Counted from the first letter of the stretch, positions 43,338 to 54,953 are shown. The stretch: 64,000 nucleotides of DNA from Acidobacteria bacterium Mor1 (GCA_001664505.1 CP011806.1:5658793-5722792), one strand, 5' to 3'. Translations and numbers: made by a program. The notes: generated from the letters alone by a model not told the origin.

Positions 43338-44189
43338 CTACCGGCTGCCGCCGACCAGCCGGCGGATCCGTTCCTCGATGGGCGGATGGGTGGCGAACAG
43401 GCCCCGGAATTGGCCCAGGGAGAGCGGCATCACGATGAACATGTGGCTGGTGGCCGCCGTCGCCCGGGTGGGGACCCGCTGGGAGTAGCGGCCCAGCTTT
43501 TCCAGCGCCGAGGCCAGCCCGTAGGGGCTGCCGGCGATCTCGGCACCGGTGGCGTCGGCGGCGTACTCCCGGGAGCGGGAGACCGACATCTGGACGATCC
43601 CCGCCGCGATCGGCGCGATGAGCGCCATGCCCAGCAGCGCCAGCGGGTGGGCGCCTTCGCCGTCGCGATGCCCGCCGCCGCCGAAGATCGCCATCCACTG
43701 GAACATGCTGGCCAGCATGCTCACGGCGCCGGCGATGGTCGCCGCGATCGAGGCGGTCAGGATGTCCCGGTTCTTGATGTGAGCCAGTTCGTGGGCCACC
43801 ACGCCGGCCAACTCGTCATCGTTCATCGATTGCATCAGCCCACGGGTGACCGCCACGGCGGAGTGGGCCGGGTTGCGTCCGGTGGCAAAGGCGTTGGGCG
43901 CATCCTGCGGCAGCACGTAGAGCGCAGGCATGGGCAGCCCTGCCCGGGCCACCAGGTTACGGGTGATGGCGTGAAGGCGCGGAGCCTCGGAAGCGGTGAC
44001 CGGCGACGCCTTGTACATGCGCAGCACGATCTTGTCCGAGAACCAGTAGGCGCTGAAGTTCATCACCACCGCGAGCCCCAGCGCGAAGATCATGCCGACG
44101 CTCCCGCCGGCCCATTGACCCATCATCACCAGGATGCCGGTCAGGGCACCGAGCAGGACGGCGGTCTTCAGATAGTTCGTTGTGCTCAT
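43338..44189 (-). CDS. htpX: Membrane-bound zinc metalloprotease HtpX
   Basis: 283 residues, M48 family; degrades damaged membrane proteins. Two N-terminal helices (about 9-30 and 33-50), then YVLPQDAPNAFATGRNPAHS, the zinc motif in VVAHELAHIKNRD, two further helices and SREYAADATGAEIAG, with the third zinc ligand Glu. Ends VGGSR. ATG 44189 has GGAGAG upstream. It sits between hsp20 and grpE in a stress-protein cluster. Confidence 0.96.
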   Translation of the reverse strand: MSTTNYLKTAVLLGALTGILVMMGQWAGGSVGMIFALGLAVVMNFSAYWFSDKIVLRMYKASPVTASEAPRLHAITRNLVARAGLPMPALYVLPQDAPNAFATGRNPAHSAVAVTRGLMQSMNDDELAGVVAHELAHIKNRDILTASIAATIAGAVSMLASMFQWMAIFGGGGHRDGEGAHPLALLGMALIAPIAAGIVQMSVSRSREYAADATGAEIAGSPYGLASALEKLGRYSQRVPTRATAATSHMFIVMPLSLGQFRGLFATHPPIEERIRRLVGGSR

Positions 44190-44343
44190 GGCACTCTCCG
44201 TTGCGAGCCCCTGTGACTGTTCATGTAGAGGTGCGGCTCCGACCCGGTCGCCTGGGGCGAGCGGGGAGCGCACGCGGTCGCGCGTCGCGGCCCGAGGGGG
44301 ATCGACGCGTACTCTTCGATTGTAGCCGGGTGGTTGTGGGACG

Positions 44344-44802
44344 CTACTCGACGGCGACCTGGATCTGGCCGCCGCCGCGTTCCTCGCGTTTCTTGGGGAG
44401 CGCGATCTCGATCACACCTCCCTTGTGCAGCGCGGTGATCTTGGCCGCCTCGACACCGTCGGGCAGGGCGAGCTGGACCGAGAAACGGCCGTGGGGCCGT
44501 TCGCTGCGCAGGTACGCCTCGCTCGGCACCGCCTCGTCCTGAGGGCGTTCGCCCCGGAGCAGCAGCACGCCATCCTCCACCGCCACGGTCAGTCCGCCGG
44601 CCGGGACACCCGGCACGTCGACCCGCATCACGTAGCGGTCCCGTTCCTCGAACAGGTCCATCGGAGGCTGCCAGCCCTCGTGTTCCCCGAACTCGAACCC
44701 GCCGTTCTCGGGGGCACGGGTGCGCACCTCCTCGAACAGACGGTTCATCCGCTCGCGAAGCTCTTCGAACTCCCGCATCGGGTCCCAACGCCGGATGGCC
44801 AT
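44344..44802 (-). CDS. Small heat-shock protein, Hsp20/alpha-crystallin
   Basis: 152 residues; ATP-independent holdase. N-terminal RRWDPMREFEELRERMNRLF is the typical class A start. The alpha-crystallin domain begins at PPMDLFEERDRYVMRVDVPG and includes GLTVAVEDGVLLLRGERPQD and FSVQLALPDGV, with the C-terminal strand KGGVIEIALPKK. ATG 44802 has GGAGGAA eight bases upstream, and a hairpin sits directly before it. It lies between clpB and htpX. Confidence 0.95.
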   Translation of the reverse strand: MAIRRWDPMREFEELRERMNRLFEEVRTRAPENGGFEFGEHEGWQPPMDLFEERDRYVMRVDVPGVPAGGLTVAVEDGVLLLRGERPQDEAVPSEAYLRSERPHGRFSVQLALPDGVEAAKITALHKGGVIEIALPKKREERGGGQIQVAVE

Positions 44803-44815
44803 ACCGCGTTCCTCC

Positions 44816-44831
44816 GCCCCGCAAGCGGGGC
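44816..44831 (-). other. Hairpin directly upstream of the hsp20 ribosome site
   Basis: GCCCCG-CTTG-CGGGGC on the minus strand, a 6-bp stem ending next to GGAGG. The proximity to the Shine-Dalgarno suggests a possible effect on translation, perhaps temperature-linked, but this is speculation. Confidence 0.35.
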
Positions 44832-44891
44832 CGCTGCTCCATATCTTTACGGTACTGCATCTGGGGGAAAACGCAGCGTTTTTCCGCCAAC

Positions 44892-47513
<2,622 letters not shown>

Positions 47514-47585
47514 GGTGTGTTCCTCGGGTTAGGGGGAATCGCCGAGAATTCGGGAGCTTCAGGGCCCAAACGCTGCGGCCCCAAC

Positions 47586-47614
47586 GGGTTAAGACGGGGG
47601 AGCGGCCCTGTCAA
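47586..47614 (-). promoter_or_regulatory. Candidate promoter for clpB
   Basis: On the minus strand TTGACA (47614-47609), 17-base spacer, TAACCC (47591-47586). The -10 is weak. A heat-shock-type promoter (CTTGA with a C-rich -10) is an alternative reading of the same bases. Confidence 0.5.
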
Positions 47615-47650
47615 GGTGGGTGTTCCGGCGGGTGGGGAACCGCCTCTAGG

Positions 47651-47684
47651 AAAAAAAAACGCCGCGGGTGGGGAACCCGCGGCG
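47651..47684 (-). terminator. Strong Rho-independent terminator of the Asp-box protein gene
   Basis: 10-bp stem (47660-47669 with 47675-47684, core CGCCGCGGGT) and a five-base loop, followed on the minus strand by nine T residues. The clearest terminator in the window; it separates the Asp-box gene from the clpB cluster. Confidence 0.92.
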
Positions 47685-47748
47685 TGGAAGGGGAATGGCG
47701 CCCGGGGATGAGCGCCCCGCCCTTTAGGGGGGCGGTGTCGTCAATGCC

Positions 47749-47774
47749 GGGACCGGGGGTGAGGGCCCGGTCCC
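47749..47774 (-). other. Stem-loop just after the Asp-box gene stop
   Basis: Perfect 9-bp stem GGGACCGGG and CCCGGTCCC with an 8-base loop, 10 bases after the stop. A further CCGCCC/GGGCGG hairpin (about 47718-47735) lies between it and the T9 terminator. Confidence 0.5.
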
Positions 47775-47784
47775 GGGGTCGCGA

Positions 47785-50013
47785 TCAGGGACAGGTTCCG
47801 ACCGACTGGGGCGCGCAGGCCGAGGCGCTGACGGCACGCTCGGCGCCGTCGCTGTCCAGTCCGTAGGAGCCTTCGTTGCCGGAGGCCGTGGGGACGACCA
47901 GGAAGAACCGGTTGCCGGCACCGGGAGTGAAGGTCAGGGAGGTCAGGCCGGCGGTGCTGCACTGGACCGGGACCTGGCTGTTGAAGGAGCCGACGATGCC
48001 CTCGTAAACGGCGAAGTCGTCGCCGCCGCCGCAGGAGGTATCCCAGCTCAGCACCACGTCGCCGCCGCTGCGGTTGACCAGCAGCGGCGTGCCGGGCACG
48101 CCGGAGCCGCCGGGGACCCGTCCGGGGCCGCCGCAGGCCAGACAGCCCGAGGTGTCGACGCCGTTGCAGTCGCTGGCGCAGGCCAGGGTGCCGCCGCCGC
48201 AGCCGAAGTCGGTGCAGGTCTGGCCGCCCAGATCGGCGCCGTCGCAGACCTCGCCGGCGTCGGTGTTGCCGTTGCCGCAGAAGGCGCCGCCGCCGGGAGT
48301 GATGCCGGCGCCGTAGACGTCGACCGAAGCGGCGCTGCCGCCGGCCTCGTCACGGTTGTCGGTGAAGATGGCGATCATGTTGTCGAGCACGATGTCCAGG
48401 CCGTTGTAGTCCCCCCACTCGAAGCCGTCGTTGATCTTCGGCGACTGGACGCTGGTAACGCGCTCCGGAGCCGACCAGGTGACGGCGCCGTCGATAGAGA
48501 AGCTGTAGAACAGGTCGACCGAGGTGCGCCCCGCGTCCCGGCGGGTGTCGTAGTAGACCACGTGGACGGTGCCGTCGGGACCCACCGCCAGCCACTGGTG
48601 AAAGCGGTCGACGGTGTTCGAGTCGGCGGTTTCATGAGGCGTGCTGGTGTTCCAGGTCGCTCCGCCGTCCCGGGAGTAGGCCACGGTGATCCGCGAGTGG
48701 TTGGCCGACGGCGGCGATTGCTCGGGGCCGGTGACCAGATCGGTCCATGCGGCGTAGATGCTGCCGTCGAAGCTGCCGCCCGAAAGATCCGCATCGGCGG
48801 AGACGTAGATGAAGACCCGGCGGGTGTCCATCGCGGGAATCGCGTAGTCGAAGGAGCCCTCGGTGTTGGCCATCACGATCGGCGTGCCGAAGGTGACCCC
48901 GCCGTCGGTGGACTTGGCCAGGCGTATGGTGCTGCCGCTGAAGCCGGGCCAGATGTAGTAGACGTGGCCGTTGGCGTCGGTGGTGATGTCGCTGCCGATG
49001 CCGAGGTTGGCCCCGTCCGAGGGCAGCGACTGGGTCGAGAAGGTGGCGCCGAAGTCCGTCGAGCGGGCGAACTGCATCACGTTCCCGTCGTGCCAGGTGA
49101 CGTAGATGTTGTCCTTGAACGGCGACGAGGCGTGCTTGTCGACGTGCAGGTACTCCTTGTCGGAGCCGCTGCCGAAGGAGCGGATCGGGTCGCCGCCGGG
49201 CAGGTCCGCCAGACTGTCCCAGGTCTGGCCGTTGTCATCGCTACGGTAGAAGTACACCTGGCCCGGAGCAAAGGGGCCGGTGCTGCCCAGGCTGGTGGTG
49301 TAGGCGAAACCGCCGTCGGAGGACCAGTCCACCGCCGGGTCGCAACAGGATTCGGCTGCCCGGGGCAGCGAGGTGACGGTCCACGTCTCTCCACCGTCGC
49401 TGGAGTAGTACATGGTCTGGGGATCGATCGGACCGTTGCTGCCGGCGATGACCAGGTCGGAGTTGACCGGACTGACCTTGATTGCCGACTCGGCGGCGCC
49501 GTTGGGCGAGGTGATGCGCACCTCGCCGGACAGCGACTCGGCGCCCGCCTCGGTCTGGCCGGCGCTGAGGTCGAGTTCGAAGCGGTCGTCCCTGCGGTAG
49601 ACCTTGTTGTAGTGCTTGCCGTCGACCAGATATCCACCGAAGCGGGTGCGGAAGAACGGCACGGCGCTGCGGGGGTACTGGGCCACGCCGGTGCGGCGCA
49701 GGTTGGGCCAGTTCTTCCGCAGGATCACCCGGTAGAACGCCGGGATCGGGTCGTGGAGCAGGTGCTCCTCGGGGGAGAGCAGCCGCAGGTCTTCCAGGGT
49801 CAGCTGGTAGTTGCGGTCGTCCCACGGGCCGAAGCGAGTGAGTGAGGCGTAGTTGACCCGTGTGTCGGCCCCTCGGGTCTGCACGATCTGGATCGTTTGC
49901 TCGTTGTCGATGTAGGTCGGTGACTGGGCGCCGGTTTGAGCCTGTGCGCCGGACATGGCAATGCCGCAAATGCAGACGGCCAGGAAAGCCGAGAATACTC
50001 CTGCGAATCGCAT
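47785..50013 (-). CDS. Secreted Asp-box (BNR) beta-propeller protein with Cys-rich repeat
   Basis: 742 residues with a signal peptide (ending MSGAQAQTG). Six Asp-box motifs (S-x-D-x-G-x-T-W type) can be read: YSSDGGETWT, YRSDDNGQTWD, RSTDFGATFS, KSTDGGVTFG, YSRDGGATWN and FSIDGAVTWS, so the core is a sialidase-like propeller. The sialidase catalytic residues cannot be assigned, so a glycosidase function is not claimed. A Cys-rich segment (FCGNGNTDAGEVCDGADLGG ...) of the myxobacterial repeat type precedes a C-terminal domain of about 120 residues. ATG 50013 has GGAGGAGGG upstream. Confidence 0.88.
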   Translation of the reverse strand: MRFAGVFSAFLAVCICGIAMSGAQAQTGAQSPTYIDNEQTIQIVQTRGADTRVNYASLTRFGPWDDRNYQLTLEDLRLLSPEEHLLHDPIPAFYRVILRKNWPNLRRTGVAQYPRSAVPFFRTRFGGYLVDGKHYNKVYRRDDRFELDLSAGQTEAGAESLSGEVRITSPNGAAESAIKVSPVNSDLVIAGSNGPIDPQTMYYSSDGGETWTVTSLPRAAESCCDPAVDWSSDGGFAYTTSLGSTGPFAPGQVYFYRSDDNGQTWDSLADLPGGDPIRSFGSGSDKEYLHVDKHASSPFKDNIYVTWHDGNVMQFARSTDFGATFSTQSLPSDGANLGIGSDITTDANGHVYYIWPGFSGSTIRLAKSTDGGVTFGTPIVMANTEGSFDYAIPAMDTRRVFIYVSADADLSGGSFDGSIYAAWTDLVTGPEQSPPSANHSRITVAYSRDGGATWNTSTPHETADSNTVDRFHQWLAVGPDGTVHVVYYDTRRDAGRTSVDLFYSFSIDGAVTWSAPERVTSVQSPKINDGFEWGDYNGLDIVLDNMIAIFTDNRDEAGGSAASVDVYGAGITPGGGAFCGNGNTDAGEVCDGADLGGQTCTDFGCGGGTLACASDCNGVDTSGCLACGGPGRVPGGSGVPGTPLLVNRSGGDVVLSWDTSCGGGDDFAVYEGIVGSFNSQVPVQCSTAGLTSLTFTPGAGNRFFLVVPTASGNEGSYGLDSDGAERAVSASACAPQSVGTCP

Positions 50014-50219
50014 CCTGTTTCCCTCCTCCGAATGGTCTCTTTGCCATCCAGGCGGGGAAGATGGACTCGATTTGTATCGAATGTGATTCGGGAACGACTT
50101 TTCCGCGAAAGTTGTCCGATGGCTGCGGACGCTAGCTCAGCAAGCCGTGTCGCTGCTCCGTCGTCCCGGCTCGTCAACCTGGCTCCGGGGGGCCTGTTCC
50201 AGAGCGGCCGTCGCCGAAT

Positions 50220-51527
50220 CTAGCCGACCTCGACCCGGCAGGGGAACAGAAGCCCGGGTGTGGTGTCTCCGTCGAAGTGCACCAACTGCAGGTCCGCGCT
50301 GTTCAGCACGTCGAAGATGTTGCCGGAGATGGTGCCCCGAACCCGGCCGGCGAAGGCGCCGTCCTGGATCGCCAGGGTCTGGGGTGCCGACAGGGAGAAG
50401 TCTCCTGACGTCGCGTCCTGGGTATGAACACCGAGCACCGACATCACCATCACGCCACCGTGCGCCTGCCGGAGTGCCTGATCGAGGGAGATCCGTTCGG
50501 GCCCTTCGAGGGACAGCGCCTCCATCGAGTAGGGCAGGGGTGTCGGATCCATCCCCAGCCGATGGGCGTATTTCAGATCCAGCACCGGGGAGGCCAGCCG
50601 GCCCCGGTCGATGAAGGTGAAGCGCCGGGCGGGGACCCCTTCGACGGTGAAACGGTAGGAGCCGCTCCGTAGCGGGCGCAGCGGATCCAGGGTCAGGCTC
50701 AGATCCTCCCGCAGCTTGGGCGTGTCCCCGCCGAAGTCCTCCCGATGGAAGTGGCTCTCCTCGTTGGAGACCGCCGAACCCTCGAGGTTGTGCAGCAGGG
50801 TGCTCAGGGCGTAGCTCTCGACCACGCTCGGGTGCAGCAGGGTCGGACGGGTGCCGGCGATGGCCGGCCCGGGCTTGCCCAGTTCGCGCACGAGGCCGAT
50901 GACTCGTTGCAGCCGCTCGCCGAACTCGGCGTCGCTGTCCAGGTTGCGGGCCGAATGCCCGTCGCCCAGTTCTCCGTTGAAGCTGACATGCCAGCCGGCC
51001 GAGGATCCGCGCCCGGAAACATCGAGGCCGGCCGAGGTCAGAAGGCGGGACTCCGCTTCCGAGGCGGAGAACGACCCGCTCCAGGTGCGCAGGGTTTCGC
51101 CGTCGATGGTTTCTCGAACCGCGGCCAGGCGGGACGTCCAGCGAGAGGTGTCGCCGCCGGCGACCGCGGCGGCTCCGGCATCGTGCAGCGTCACATCCGG
51201 AATCTCCGCGGGGCCGCGTATGTGGGAGGCGTCGGGATCTTCGTAGGCGGCTTCACGGGCCTGCCTAAGCGCGGTATCCAGGTCGCGGTCGAGTTGCCGC
51301 CGCTCCAGGGAGCCCCGGCTCACCAGGCCGTCGTTCCAGACCAGCAGGTAGCGGGCGCCGCAGCCTTCACTCAGCGAAAGAGGGGCGTGGGCGTTGCCTG
51401 CCTCCCGGTCCTTGATGCTCAGGCTCAGCCGGCGGGACTCGGTCATGTAGAGCGACCAGCGGTCGACCGTCGCTCCGTCGACGGTGGTGGCGGCGACGCG
51501 GTCGGCCACGGCTCGGGCGTCGAGCAT
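50220..51527 (-). CDS. TldE/PmbA-like metalloprotease subunit
   Basis: 435 residues, the non-metal partner of the TldD/TldE protease that trims peptides such as modified bacteriocins. It has the family's fold and length but no HExxxH. Blocks include PTLLHPSVVESYALSTLLHN, RFTFIDRGRLASPVLDLKYA and a C-terminal ALRQAHGGVMVMSVLGVHTQ followed by FSLSAPQTLAIQDG. ATG 51527 overlaps the TldD stop by one base (TGATG) and has GGAGG upstream, so the pair is coupled. Confidence 0.85.
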   Translation of the reverse strand: MLDARAVADRVAATTVDGATVDRWSLYMTESRRLSLSIKDREAGNAHAPLSLSEGCGARYLLVWNDGLVSRGSLERRQLDRDLDTALRQAREAAYEDPDASHIRGPAEIPDVTLHDAGAAAVAGGDTSRWTSRLAAVRETIDGETLRTWSGSFSASEAESRLLTSAGLDVSGRGSSAGWHVSFNGELGDGHSARNLDSDAEFGERLQRVIGLVRELGKPGPAIAGTRPTLLHPSVVESYALSTLLHNLEGSAVSNEESHFHREDFGGDTPKLREDLSLTLDPLRPLRSGSYRFTVEGVPARRFTFIDRGRLASPVLDLKYAHRLGMDPTPLPYSMEALSLEGPERISLDQALRQAHGGVMVMSVLGVHTQDATSGDFSLSAPQTLAIQDGAFAGRVRGTISGNIFDVLNSADLQLVHFDGDTTPGLLFPCRVEVG

Positions 51528-53014
51528 CAGGAGCCTCCGAGCCGCACGGTCTCGTCGGGGTCGAGCATCAGGAAGTAGTGGCTCCCGCCGCTCGAGGGCA
51601 CGCTCTGGCCCCACTTGCCGCAGTAGCCGAGGGCGTCGAGCTTGAGCGGTCCGAACGCCTCGCGAATCGAGTTGAGCGCGCCGAACATCGAGCCGGAAAA
51701 GATCGCCGGCTTGTACATCGAGATGCCCTTCTCGCCCAGGGTGTAGATCACCTTGCAGTTGAAGACGAAGTCGCCGCTGGCGGTGTTGACCTGGCCTCCG
51801 CTGTAGCCCGAAAGAAAGACCACTTCCTTGTGGCGGCGGAACACGCCGGCCTCGGCCAGCAGCTCACGCACCTCCTCGGGGCCGTAGTCCTCGAACTCTC
51901 CGGGAGCAGGCAGCGGGTCGTCAACCTCGATGCGGATGTTGGTCATGCGCGGCAGCGGCGGGCTGCGGAAGGACTCGGCCCGGGCCGAACCGGTCAGCCG
52001 GGAGTCGCTGGCCGCGGCGGACCAGGGGTCCGACAGCGGGTCGGCCAGCCGGCCGTGATCGACGATCACCGCCCGGTCCCTGCGCAGGCCGTGAGAACTG
52101 TACGGTTGCCACGCGTGATCGTCGGCGACCGGTTCATCGATGATCGAAACGTGAGAGGCGCCGACCTCCTTGCCCGCCAGGAACTTGCCCTCCTTCGCCA
52201 GGATCGACGAGCGGAAGGAGTCCGCCTCGGAGGCATGGCCGAAGGCCTCGTGAGCCAGCCCCTTGGCCAGGGCGTAGTCGATGACGATGGGGAAGCTTCC
52301 GGCCGGATGCACGGGAGCATCGGGAAGCGCCGCGGCCAGTCGCGCGGTGGCCTCGGCCCGCTTGAGCCAGGTGGTGACCCGCTCCTCGTCCCACAACAGG
52401 TCCGGCCCCGGAGAGGGGAGCGAGACCCCGACGGCATGGCGGGAGCCGGCCTCGCCGCCGGTGGCGCGCAGGGTCAGGCTGCAGCGGGGCATGGCGAACA
52501 GCACGTCGGTGCCGTCGGAGCGGAAGATGCGCCAGATGTCGAGATCGGCGCGGTAGCCGACCCGGGTTCCGACACCCGGTACCCGGCGCTGGACCTCTCG
52601 CTCGAGCTCGACCAGGCGTTCGACCACGGCGGGCAGTTCGATATCGTCGAACATCGCCACTTGATGGGGGATCGCCTGCTCGCGAATCGGAGACTGATCG
52701 AAAAACGGCGCCGACGAGAAGCCGAGCTCATCGCCGGCGGCTGCGGCGGTGATGGTGCGGTCGAGCAGCCTCAGCGCCGGTTCCTCGAGCAGATCGTCGC
52801 GGCTGGCCAGGGTCGAGCCGGCACCGGCATCGAAGACGTGCACCCCGTGGCCGGAGGAGCTGCTGACCACGCTCGATTCCGCCTTGCCTTCGCGAACGAC
52901 GGCGCTGTGCAGGGTTCTGGCCTGGGTTCGCCAGATGAGTTGAGCGCCCGCCGCCCGGGCGCGCCGGGTCATCTCTTCTCCGAGGGAGGTCAGCGATTGC
53001 AGTTCGCGGAGCAC
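51527..53014 (-). CDS. TldD-like metalloprotease subunit
   Basis: 495 residues. The metal motif is H-E-x3-H in AKGLAHEAFGHASEADSF, as in TldD. VGASHVSIIDEPVADDHAWQ, RAVIVDHGRLADPLSDPWSA and FLSGYSGGQVNTASGDFVFN with the C-terminal YCGKWGQSVPSSGGSHYF are family blocks. GTG 53014 is taken as start; an ATG at 52972 with GGAG five bases upstream is a realistic alternative giving 481 residues. Its partner TldE follows directly. The pair probably degrades or matures a peptide; no peptide precursor gene is evident nearby. Confidence 0.88.
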   Translation of the reverse strand: MLRELQSLTSLGEEMTRRARAAGAQLIWRTQARTLHSAVVREGKAESSVVSSSSGHGVHVFDAGAGSTLASRDDLLEEPALRLLDRTITAAAAGDELGFSSAPFFDQSPIREQAIPHQVAMFDDIELPAVVERLVELEREVQRRVPGVGTRVGYRADLDIWRIFRSDGTDVLFAMPRCSLTLRATGGEAGSRHAVGVSLPSPGPDLLWDEERVTTWLKRAEATARLAAALPDAPVHPAGSFPIVIDYALAKGLAHEAFGHASEADSFRSSILAKEGKFLAGKEVGASHVSIIDEPVADDHAWQPYSSHGLRRDRAVIVDHGRLADPLSDPWSAAASDSRLTGSARAESFRSPPLPRMTNIRIEVDDPLPAPGEFEDYGPEEVRELLAEAGVFRRHKEVVFLSGYSGGQVNTASGDFVFNCKVIYTLGEKGISMYKPAIFSGSMFGALNSIREAFGPLKLDALGYCGKWGQSVPSSGGSHYFLMLDPDETVRLGGS

Positions 53015-53042
53015 CCAGGGACGGTAACGGTTCGCGGCAGGC

Positions 53043-53070
53043 TTGACAAGCGACCCCCCTCATGTAGCAT
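53043..53070 (+). promoter_or_regulatory. Candidate promoter for the dGTPase-like gene
   Basis: TTGACA (53043-53048), 16-base spacer, TAGCAT (53065-53070) preceded by TG. The gene starts at 53092, so the leader would be only about 15 bases. Confidence 0.55.
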
Positions 53071-53091
53071 CGGCCAATTCCGGAAAGGGCC

Positions 53092-54459
53092 ATGACGGAC
53101 AAGCGATCCGAATCGATGCGTAGCCGCTCGGAACGGGCGGAAGACGAGCGCCTCGTCCCGTGGGCTTGCCGGGCGCACCACGCCTCCCGGCGCCACCCCG
53201 TGGCCGGCGACGGGCGCGCCTTCGACTACCGCACCGCCTATCAACGGGATCGGGACCGAATTGTCTACAGCCGCGGTTTCCGCCGGCTTCGCCAAAAGGC
53301 CCAGGTCGGGCTCCTGCCCGCCTACGAAGATCATCGCCGCAATCGGCTGACCCACACCCTCGAAGTCGCCCAGGTGTCCCGAACCATCGGGCGGGCGCTG
53401 CGCCTCAACGAGGATCTGATCGAGGCGATCGCGTTGGCCCACGATCTGGGGCAGCCGGCGTTCGGGCCCTCGGGCGAGCGGGTGCTCGACGACCTGCTGA
53501 CCGGCCGTCTCGACGGCCGGGGCGGCCCGGGGCTCGGAGACCGGGGCGGCTTCTGGCGCGCCTGGCAGGGCTTGCGGGTGGTCGATCAGGTCGAGAAACG
53601 CTACGACCATCCCGGGCTCAATCTGACCGACGACGTGCGCGAAGGCATCTTCAAGATGTCCGCGGAAGATCGCACCCCGCCGGAAGCGGTCGACGGCGTG
53701 CGGCTCGGCCGGGGGGCGCTGTTCGAGGCGCAGGTCGTGCGTCTGTCCAATCGGATCGCGACCGCCCTACACGATCTGGACGACGCCCTGCAGTCCCGGA
53801 CGGTGGATCTGGCCCAGGTCGAGCGGCTCAAGGCGGTGACCGAGTTGCGCAAGAAACTCGGCGCCGGCTACCGCACCGGCGGCAGCCGTTTCATGAAGGC
53901 CAACGCGATCCACCGCGGGCTGACCCACTTGCTCGTCACCGGTGCGATCCTGCAGAGCGGCCGATCCCTCGAACGCTGGGCGGAGAAATCCGGCGTGTCC
54001 GACGGGGACACCTTCTACACGCGGCGGGACGGGTTGGTGCGCGGAGCAGAGATCGGGCTCCCGCCGTCGGCGCGCAGGCTGCTCGAGGATCTCGAGGGCT
54101 TCCTCATCTCCAAGGTGCACCGCGGCGCCGAGGCGGACCGGGTCGAAGCCCGGGGCCGCCGGGTGGTGCTGGGCCTGTTCAGCGCCTACTTCGTCGACCC
54201 GTCATTGCTCGACGACCACGTGCTGCTGCGCCACAAGGAGCTGAGCGGCGGCCGGTTCCTGCGGGACCTGCCCCGGGAAAACCAGACGGCTGAGATTGCC
54301 CGCAACTACCGGCGTAACCCCGGGTTCGTGCGGCTGCTGGCGGACCACCTGGCGGCGATGACCGATGCGTATGCCCTGGCGGAGCATACCCGGTTGATGG
54401 AAATGGGCGCGGTACCCATTCCCAGCGTCGAACAGGTTCGCCGCGAGGACGGCGCCTAG
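53092..54459 (+). CDS. dGTPase-like HD-domain protein with altered catalytic residues
   Basis: 455 residues, similar to deoxyguanosinetriphosphate triphosphohydrolase by VYSRGFRRLRQKAQVG, RNRLTHTLEVAQVSR and AHDLG. The first metal-binding His (88) and the His-Asp pair (H117, D118) are present. In the motif H-D-x-G-H-x-P-F-G-H-x-G-E, however, positions read Q121 and P126, with E129 kept; P126 is where E. coli Dgt has its catalytic His. The last metal ligand, an Asp before I-A-Y, is Asn220 (VVRLSNRIATALHDLDD). Canonical triphosphohydrolase activity is therefore doubtful. ATG 53092 has GGAAAGG upstream. Confidence 0.88.
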   Translation: MTDKRSESMRSRSERAEDERLVPWACRAHHASRRHPVAGDGRAFDYRTAYQRDRDRIVYSRGFRRLRQKAQVGLLPAYEDHRRNRLTHTLEVAQVSRTIGRALRLNEDLIEAIALAHDLGQPAFGPSGERVLDDLLTGRLDGRGGPGLGDRGGFWRAWQGLRVVDQVEKRYDHPGLNLTDDVREGIFKMSAEDRTPPEAVDGVRLGRGALFEAQVVRLSNRIATALHDLDDALQSRTVDLAQVERLKAVTELRKKLGAGYRTGGSRFMKANAIHRGLTHLLVTGAILQSGRSLERWAEKSGVSDGDTFYTRRDGLVRGAEIGLPPSARRLLEDLEGFLISKVHRGAEADRVEARGRRVVLGLFSAYFVDPSLLDDHVLLRHKELSGGRFLRDLPRENQTAEIARNYRRNPGFVRLLADHLAAMTDAYALAEHTRLMEMGAVPIPSVEQVRREDGA

Positions 54460-54479
54460 CAGGTCGATGCCGCGAGCAT

Positions 54480-54926
54480 CTACTCGTCGATCGACTGCCA
54501 GAGCACGTGGACGATCTTCCACTTTCCGTCGTACTTGGCCAGGTGGAAGTAGTCGACGCCCCAGTCGGCGGTCAGCTTGGCCGCGGCGGTCTTGTTCATC
54601 ACGTCGAGGAGTTCGACCTTCTTGGGAGCGCCGGCCGGCGGGCCGCCCGCTTCCTTGTAGTAGTTGGCCGCGAGTTTGACCAGCTGCTCGTAGGTCATCG
54701 GGATCCGCCGCCAGTCGTCACCGGTGGAGCGCCGGGCGAAACCGAACTTGACCATCTCGGGGTGTACGCTGCGCTCGATGTACTCGGGCTTCAGTTCGTA
54801 GATCCCCTCGACATAATCGAGCACCGCCCGCTCCACGCCCTCGCGGTCTTCGGCGGGGCCTGCCAGAGCCTGAGTCGTGCACAACAACAGCAAAACGATC
54901 AGTGTCGAAACCAGACGTCGGGACAT
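54480..54926 (-). CDS. Secreted NTF2-like (lumazine-binding-type) protein
   Basis: 148 residues with a signal peptide (LVSTLIVLLLLCTTQALAG). The rest is one NTF2/SnoaL-like fold of the putative lumazine-binding group: EGVERAVLDYVEGIYELKPE, then KVELLDVMNKTAAAKLTADW and VDYFHLAKYDGKWKIVHVLW. No catalytic set can be assigned. It ends 20 bases from the convergent dGTPase-like gene and starts 27 bases after the histidine-kinase stop, so it may share that transcript. Confidence 0.88.
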   Translation of the reverse strand: MSRRLVSTLIVLLLLCTTQALAGPAEDREGVERAVLDYVEGIYELKPEYIERSVHPEMVKFGFARRSTGDDWRRIPMTYEQLVKLAANYYKEAGGPPAGAPKKVELLDVMNKTAAAKLTADWGVDYFHLAKYDGKWKIVHVLWQSIDE

Positions 54927-54953
54927 GAGGGGACTCCTTCTAGAGTGGAGGGG

